64,000 nucleotides of DNA from Dendrocalamus latiflorus (Eukaryota > Streptophyta > Magnoliopsida > Poales > Poaceae). The notes below the pieces were generated by a model that did not search any database, had not been told where the DNA came from, and saw only the letters and a program-made list of their open reading frames with translations. This document shows positions 57,890-64,000 of the stretch, piece by piece. Location: NCBI GenBank assembly GCA_017311315.1, contig CM029610.1, forward strand, positions 14,437,027-14,501,026. Reading direction: 5' to 3'. Positions within the stretch are counted from its first letter, which is position 1; each line of letters starts with the position of its first letter. A program made the translations under genes and the position numbers.

Positions 57890-58948
57890 CTAGGCCTTGG
57901 GTGTCTCCTCCTCGGTCTTCGGCGCCGGCTCAGCCTGGCCGGCAGCTTCTGCTGCCGCCTCAGCCGGTGCTGCACTCTCCTCCGTGGCCGGCTCGGCAGC
58001 GGCGGCGGCTTCCTCGGCCGCCGCGGCGGGGGCCTCTTCTTTCTTCTCACTGGCTTCCTCCTCTGCGGCGGCTTCCTTCGAGGCCGCCTCCTCGGCCGCA
58101 GGTAGCAATGTGGAGACCTTCTCGAAGGTCGCGAAGATCGGACCGGACAGCAGGGCCGGGCCGACCTTGGTGATGCCCTCGCTCACTTGCTTGGCTCCAG
58201 GGAATTCTGAAATCACGTAGCCGTTGATCAGTACAAGACATCCTCGTATATATGTAAATTACTAGTATGTACCTGATGCTGATCATCAGGTACTGTGAAC
58301 GGTCTACTCACCAATGTTGGCTAGATCTTCGACGAACTTGGTGACCGCGGCCGAGTTCTTCTTGATCCCCGACACCTTCCTCACCTTGATCAGAGTCTGC
58401 AAACATGCACGAAAAGTTTCACTTACTTAGCTGTAAACTCGACAGATATGAGTCAGTCGTTTATTCTGACATGGGTAGGGTACATGAGAACATGCTTTGC
58501 TCATTGAGCCAGCAAGGACTAGACAGAGCCAACAAAGAAGAAGAGGAAAACCACATGCAGATTCTATAATCATTATATCAGTAATTCTTGGCAAGTATAA
58601 ATACGTGCAAGAATCACATCCAGACTGATTTCATGAAAAGCTCCCAACAAGAGAATGATCGATTACCTTGACTGGGGCAGCAGCAGCCTCGTAGATCTCG
58701 ACGACCTTAGGCTGGAGATCCGTCTTCTTCTCCTCGAACTGGCTGTTGATCCCCTCCTACACATACATGTCACAATCAACATCCGTTGCAAGCACATGCC
58801 AAACTAGAGCCTGAAGAAATGATCACGGCAAACTAACCTTTGATCCGTCGAAGGCTTTGAGGAGCTCGGCGGCGGCGGCCTTCTTGCCGCCGCTCTTGGC
58901 GAAGACGACCTTGATCTTGGGGAGCACCTTCGACTTCCAGTAATCCAT
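57890..58948 (-). CDS. DREPP/PCaP-type plasma-membrane cation-binding protein
   Basis: Four exons on the minus strand: 58,948-58,838, 58,756-58,667, 58,396-58,312 and 58,206-57,890. All three introns are GT..AG and the frame stays open, giving 200 residues. The N-terminus (MDYWKSKVLPKIKVVF) is followed by KKAAAAELLKAF, EEKKTDLQPKVVEIYEA, KKNSAAVTKFVEDLANI and EFPGAKQVSEG, matching the DREPP family (PF05558; Arabidopsis PCaP1/2). The last ~70 residues are Ala/Glu-rich. Known members bind Ca2+/calmodulin and phosphoinositides at the plasma membrane and affect microtubules and actin. Arabidopsis members are anchored by N-myristoylation at Gly2; here residue 2 is Asp, so that anchor is lacking and binding may rest on the basic N-terminus. 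The gene looks intact. Confidence 0.92.
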
Positions 58949-60079
58949 GGCTCGATCACTCAGCCTCCTCCCAATACACTGATCTTTCTTCTCTTCTCTG
59001 ATGATGGCTACTTATGGGGCGCCCTGCTGATCTGGAACGAGAGGAAGCAATCGACCAGAGAACAGCTACGGCGGTGCAGCACTGGCGGTACAGGCTAGAT
59101 GCTTGGCTCCAAATCAGACGTGAACTGGACGCTCTGCTTTTGCAGTCTTAATGGCGGCCAGGACGCTGCTGTGGTTTATAGAACTGGCTGCCACCACAAG
59201 AGTTCCGGTGTTTGCGAGGAATTACGGGAATGCCACCGCCTCTAATTATTGGGCGGATTTCTGGACAGGGCCAGCAGAGCATGCAGCAGAGGTTTGGATG
59301 ATTGATGATGAGGATCAATAGATGAATGCCTAAGGATCTAAGATGACCGATTTGTCCATAGTTTGATCAATCGACTAGTATATTGTATTTTTTTGTACGG
59401 AAGTGCTAAAAAACAGTTGAATGTTTTTTTGAAAAAACAATCAAATTTTTGATAATACGATTTTTGCTTAAAGATTCGTGCTCTAGCCGGTGGTTTTTCC
59501 TCTCCGACGGCAAAGGCGGCAGTGCCTCCATCAGCCGTTGGGTTGGAGGAGGGTGGTGGGCGACGGAAGCGGCAAGGGTGACAAGAATCGGCGGGGCGGG
59601 GGAGGTGTTCGACTGTGAGGGCCCCACGGCAATGGCGCCACCGGAGCAAAGGAGGAAGGAGGTGGGTGACGGCAGGGTAGACAGGGCGGAGAAGAAGGAG
59701 ATGGGGAACGGCAGGGCAGGCTGGGCAGAGAGGGAAGAGACAGGAGGCGTCAACACCCTGGGCACCGGCAGCCATGTTGGGGTGGTAGCGGTGGGGCCAG
59801 TGCCTCAACTGCGGGCCTCGCCAATGTCGAAGGCAGCGATGGTGAGATGACAAGTGGCGGTGCATGGGAGGAGCCAGTTAGGGTTAGGTCTTGGGATAGC
59901 TTTATATAGAATTGATTGGAGTGATGTGGACCTTTGAATCTTCATCTAATAGTAAAAACTGACTGGTTTGTGGGCTCAAATCAGTCAAAAAAATCTAACT
60001 GATGTATGTTCATTCCCTTTTTTGTATTTTGTTTTTTTGGGGGGGGGGGGTTGGTTAGAAAATAGGTATAGGTAAGGAA
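58949..60079. other. DREPP promoter and upstream intergenic region
   Basis: 58,949-59,300 is the DREPP upstream region. 59,470-59,860 is GC-rich with frames on both strands that I do not recognise. 60,036-60,050 holds a run of G. Confidence 0.45.
59175..59181 (-). promoter_or_regulatory. Candidate TATA box of the DREPP gene
   Basis: CTATAAA on the minus strand, about 227 bp above the ATG. This would leave a 5' UTR of about 195 bases. Confidence 0.4.
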
Positions 60080-60183
60080 TCTCTACTATTTAAAAGAATG
60101 GGTTTTTATTTTATTTTTTGCGGGGGGTTGGTGATTAGAAAATAGGTATAGACGAGGAATCTCTACTACTTAAAATAACGAGT
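60055..60183. repeat. 80-bp duplication containing two Helitron-like 5' ends
   Basis: The segment agaaaataggtata..aggaaTCTCTACTA occurs twice, with TCTCTACTA starting at 60,080 and 60,160. The copies differ at a few bases. The duplicated part includes sequence upstream of the TC end, so it is not a simple terminal repeat. Confidence 0.7.
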
Positions 60184-60582
60184 TAGTGATGGTGGTTCAC
60201 CACCTCTTCTAACTCCTCTTAGTGGTGGTTTATCTGCCTTCCAAAACCATCGAATCCACATCGTCCATAGCCAATCCATGGGTCCAAAAACCACAGGCGC
60301 CGCACCCCTACTTTAAGTCACACCCACGCTCCTCCACTACACCACCCCCTCACAACTCTTGTGCCCGACGCCTCCCTCACGTGCAAGTAACTTCCTCCGC
60401 CTCGATCCCCTATGATCCCAGCCTTTCTATCCATTGACCACGGTGTCGAGTTTGTGACGATGAGGTTTTAGCGCTTTCCTTTTGTAGCAGGGAGATGGGG
60501 CTCGGGCTATTATCATCTCCCGGCGAATGGCAGATACCATCGCTGCTGCGTGCGCCTCTATGTCCCCACCGCAGCCGCGCAA

Positions 60583-63416
60583 ATGGATCTCTTCAGGCAG
60601 CCTCAGAGGGATCTATACCCACACATCGAGCCTTACGATTTCGGGTCCCTCACCGTCCCAGACGTCCACACCATCTATTACGAGCAGTCTGGGAACCCCC
60701 ATGGGCATGTGGGTGTGATGTGATAGTTCTTAATTTTGGTACCACGCTCGCTCTCGTCGAGGATCATCGTACGTGTTGGGAGAGTAGACTTATGGGGTTG
60801 AATTGTGAGGGATTGGTTTTTTTCTCTTTTCCAATTCACTGGCCCTCTTGCCTTGTGTGATGATTGATACACTGGTATGGTCCTCTCGTAGCCGCTGGTT
60901 CCCTGGCGGCACGAGAAGCTCAAGAGAGCAGGCGGTAGGGGCGAGCGGCGGCCGAGCTCAGTTTCGACCGTGCACAGCGGCTTCGGGGTGGCGGTCGGCG
61001 GTGCCAGCGCGGGCGCGGGCGTGGGCAGCCGGTGCGGCTCCGGCAGCTTCGGGCCGGAGGCGGGCGACGGGCCGGTGGCTTCGAGGCGGCGGGATCGAGC
61101 GGAAGCGGCGGCCGGCTTCGTGCGGTCGCCCTTGAGCGCGGGGTGTTGAGGCAGCGGTCGGCTCCGAGCGAGCGGCAGGGCGTCGGGCCCGGAGGCGGCA
61201 GCTCCCGTGCGCTTCCCGGCAGAGAAATCGGTGTTGCGGCCGGCGGCTTCAGGCATGGCGGCCACTCGCGGATCTTGGAGCTGGGCATCTGGGTGCTGCC
61301 GTTAACGCTGCTGCTGGCGCCGGTGCGGCAGATGGTGCGCCTCGTCGACGAGCTACAGCGGATCTTCCTCGTCATCGCCTGCGGATGGAGGCGGCCGACG
61401 TTCGGCGAGCCGCTTCGAGCCGGAGGCGGACGACAGGCGGTGAAGCGTGGCGGCGGCCGTTGGAGGCCGCGGACGCTGACGGTTTTGAGCCGGAGGCGTC
61501 CGACGGGGAGGCCGAGCGGCTACCGACAGCTTCAAGCGCAGGCGGCGGACGCTTAGGTCGGGCTTCGGGCGACGACCATCTCCGGCGACTAGCTCCGGGC
61601 ACGAGCGGCGGGGGCCGGCGGCGCGTCCGGCGAGCAGCCGGCGACTTAGGCCTAGTGCCAGGGAAAGGCTCGCAGAGCTCGGCGACTGGGGGTCTGGATC
61701 CGAGCTCCGTGCATGGATCCGGCAGTACCGGTTGTGGATTTGGTGTCACCGAGCTCGGTCGTCGGTGTATGGGATTATGCGGTGGTGGCCGTGGTCGATG
61801 TGCAGCCATCAACGCTGGATTGTGCTAGTCGTTGGCGTGCTATCGTTGGGAGTGGGTTGGGTGCCAGGCGAAAGGCTTTGTCTTACTATTGGGCTGACGA
61901 TGACGATACCTTTGGGAGCCGTATTACTCCTTGGAGGTGTCTGTCTGTCGATGCACCCCTCCTCTCTCGATGTGGTTCTTGCGGGAGAAATCCCTATCCA
62001 TGTTGGACGGGCGGCGGCGGCGTGGCTACGTCGTGTTCCTTCCTGAAGGCGTTGTCTTTACAGTTCCACACGTGGTTCCCATTTTGATGGCTTCGTTTTG
62101 ATATCATAGTTTCTAAGTAAACGAGGATGCGAAGGACTGCTACTGCACAAGATCAAATTTTGAGGCCTGACATCAAGAGTTTCTAAGTAAACTAGGATGC
62201 GAAGGATTGCCAGTGCACAAGGTCAAAGCAAGTTTGGAGCAAGGACATAGAAGCTAGAATTTTAGTCTTTCTAGCTTTCTTAGTCTTTTTGCTCTTTGTT
62301 TTTTGCGTACCTCAGTGTTGAGGCTTTAAGTATTTGAGTCTAAGGGCTCCTGTAAACTTTGGCTGCGTATATCCACGTGTGGATATAGAGGCCGGATTTT
62401 TATCCATTATCTAAAAAAATGACTTGCTCGGAGTTGTACAGTTGTGCTGCTCTCTTAGATGAACTCTTCTTCTCGTCAATTTTGCAGCCTATTGTCTTCC
62501 TCCACGAGGGAGTTGGAGCTGGCATGTCACCTGGCAATCAAAGGTTCTTTGACCTGGGGTTTTATAGGATTGTGTTATTTGACCAGGTTATTTTTGTTCC
62601 TCCCTTATCTTAGTTTATTGTACAAACAACAAGACTTTGTTTCTTGATTTGCATTGTTTTTTCTTGTAGAGAGGTACAGGTAGAAGTACTTCTCATGCTT
62701 GTTTTGAAGAGAACACTATTTGGGACTTGGTTGCTGACATTGAGAAGTTTAGGGAGCATCTTGACATTCCAGAGTGGCAGGCAATTGAAGTCTTCTTTTA
62801 AAAGAATTTATCATTTGTATTTCTTTCAATAACGAAACTCACAATTCTCAGAAAAGTGTAGGTGTTTGGCGATTCATGGGGAAGCACTTGGCCCTTGCGT
62901 ACAACTAGACTCATCCTAATAAAGTGAAGTGAGCATCCGTTGGAATTTTGAGTGAATCTGAAACTGATTGCAAAAAATCATGCATGTAAGCTATATTGTA
63001 CATCCTAGTATACTCTCATGGATGCTTGCTAGGTCATTGGCATTGTTCTAAGAGGCATTTTCTTGCTTAGGATAAATGAATTGATTGGTTCTACCAGGGC
63101 GGTGCAGTAACCATTTTCCCAGATGGTATGTCCTTGAGCTATTCCACTTGAAGAGCTAAAGTTAATCAATATAATATAGAAATATGATGAGCAGTCAATC
63201 TGTTTTGTTTTCTTCTAATGTCACTTCACTTTCTTATTTCATGAAACATAAACCTTACCTTTTTTTAGTATAGTGTTTTTATGTGAGTATATTGCTTACT
63301 TTAGTTTCAAATCTACAACATGGGAACCATTAATAGATTTTATTCCTCAAGACAAAAGGAATTGTTTCATAACTGTGTATAGCAAAAGGCTAACTTCATC
63401 TAATGCTGGTGTGCAG
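60583..63416 (+). pseudogene. Proline iminopeptidase gene fragment, intron-containing
   Basis: Exon 1, 60,583-60,708: RDLYPHIEPYDFGSLTVPDV then HTIYYEQSGNPHGH, donor gtgggt. Exon 2, 62,488-62,586: PIVFLHEGVGAGMSPGNQRF then FDLGFYRIVLFDQ. Exon 3, 62,670-62,780: RGTGRSTSHACFEENTIWDL then VADIEKFREHLDIPEWQ; its donor is GC instead of GT. Exon 4 from 62,862: VFGDSWGST, then a frameshift and TAG. Exon 5, 63,033-63,125: VLRGIFLLR with a one-base deletion. Exon 6 to 63,416: WEPLIDFIPQD then YSKRLTSSNAGVQ; its acceptor AG is lost. The order matches plant prolyl aminopeptidase (alpha/beta hydrolase, EC 3.4.11.5). The oxyanion HGGPG reads HEGVG. The C-terminal half is absent. It lies wholly inside the Helitron. 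Confidence 0.85.
60709..62487. other. 1.8-kb filler in intron 1 of the captured gene
   Basis: 60,890-61,860 is GC-rich with long frames on both strands that show no domain. It could be a captured exon of another gene or 5' sequence of a retroposon. 62,109-62,248 is a 70-bp unit (gtttctaagtaaac..) repeated twice. The end (gccggatttttatccattatctaaaaaaa, around 62,390-62,418) looks like the 3' tail of a non-LTR retroposon, but no target duplication was found. Confidence 0.4.
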
Positions 63417-64000
63417 GTAGATCCATCTATGTTTGTTGGTATATTGGATTGGTTCCTTTTCATAGTTTCCTTGGTATCTCAAGTTGGGAGGTCTAACAAG
63501 GTATATTTATTTCATAGTTGAATGGTTAGCTTATATATAGTAATTTTTCCAAAGTTTGAAAGGTAAATTTCTGAAAACCTAAACTATGTGCCGGTCCCAT
63601 ATATACATTTGACTAATATCCAACTTTCTAAATCTGATCTAGTTTTCAGAGACTAGCTTCGGACTTTTTTTTAATCAAATTACATATTATCATTGTTCGG
63701 AGGAAGGGATCAAGTCTCGATCTAATTATGCAGAAAGTTGAGTTTCTCTCTGATGGGGAGAAAAGAGGCGACCTGCTAGATCTTTTGCATCTTAGATTTT
63801 ATAATTGGATTTGTTTTTCTATTTCTTACTTGAAGAATTCTTATCATGTTAGCTTGCATGTTTGTCTAGCTACAGTAACATGTAACATTGGTTTTTGTAG
63901 AGACAAAATAGGAGGCTGACTCATTGAGATACTTCAATAGTTTAGGTTTTCGTTGCAACGCATGGGCACAAGACTAGTAATGTTTCATATGTCAGATCAA

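Larger units (their letters stand above)
60160..63977 (+). mobile_element. Helitron carrying a captured gene fragment
   Basis: The left end TCTCTACTACTTAAAATAAC fits the 5' TC terminus of maize-type Helitrons. The right end CGTTGCAACGCATGGGCACA, then AGACTAG, fits the 3' terminus, with a palindromic CGTTGCAACG and terminal CTAG (63,974-63,977). The preceding base is A (60,159) and the following base T (63,978), as expected for insertion into AT without target duplication. Length is about 3.8 kb. There is no Rep/helicase gene, so it is non-autonomous. A second possible 5' end lies 80 bp upstream (60,080). Confidence 0.78.

Noticed and set aside
59338..59865. 175-codon minus-strand frame
   Set aside because: Low-complexity Pro/His/Arg frame next to AT-rich DNA. 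Antisense frames are just as long and no family is recognised.

Overview
This window reads as nuclear DNA of a grass (Poaceae), probably a panicoid. The reasons are GC-rich exons with GT..AG introns, an intronless eL27 gene with telo-box and site II promoter motifs, a Tourist-type MITE, Tat-lineage Ty3/gypsy elements with antisense genes, 3-4 kb LTRs ending in ..GTTACA, and a Helitron carrying gene pieces. I cannot name the species. Only two intact genes are convincing: ribosomal protein eL27 (12,022-12,432, minus) and a four-exon DREPP/PCaP-type plasma-membrane cation-binding protein (57,890-58,948, minus). Most of the rest is transposable elements, many with boundaries I could fix from target-site duplications (TSDs).

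Left part (1-12 kb): a possible terminal exon at the edge; a 935-bp TRIM (TSD gtccg/gtctg); and a decayed FAR1/FRS-like gene (2,730-8,914) split by a gag-only LTR retrotransposon (3,241-7,810). Two fold-back elements lie near 10.4-11.1 kb, followed by eL27. Next to eL27 is a long solo LTR (13,017-20,786, TSD acaac) which itself holds two younger solo LTRs (15,263-18,854, TSD ctcgt; 18,917-19,892, TSD aacca).

Middle (20.8-27.8 kb): mostly relics, including a zinc-knuckle gag fragment, a minisatellite, a 362-bp Tourist-like MITE (TSD tta) and a truncated Ty1/copia 5' end.

27.8-55.8 kb is a three-level nest. A 3.4-kb solo LTR (27,773-55,824, TSD gggtc) was hit by an 11.7-kb Tat-lineage gypsy element, Element 1 (29,357-53,992, TSD tctgt). 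The 3' LTR of Element 1 was then hit in opposite orientation by a 12.9-kb relative, Element 2 (41,006-53,934, TSD cttat). Element 1 has gag, protease, RT, two RNase H domains and integrase, all broken by stops and frameshifts. Element 2 has an open gag-protease frame but no RT, RNase H or integrase, and its two LTRs look identical. Both carry an antisense gene of the PF04195 ('putative gypsy type transposon') kind. Its introns can be traced because reading frames join correctly across GT..AG junctions, and it ends in a coiled-coil region. Two tandem-repeat arrays flank the antisense gene: a 105-bp dimeric array rich in TATAAATA, and a 66-bp GC-rich array with about 8 units in Element 1 and about 54 in Element 2. 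The most interesting system here is this spliced antisense gene, kept by an element that has discarded its polymerase.

Right part (55.8-64 kb): a 1,048-bp hAT deletion derivative (8-bp TSD gcacaggt) keeping only the transposase dimerisation domain; the DREPP gene; and a Helitron (about 60,160-63,977) carrying an intron-containing, frameshifted copy of part of a proline iminopeptidase gene.
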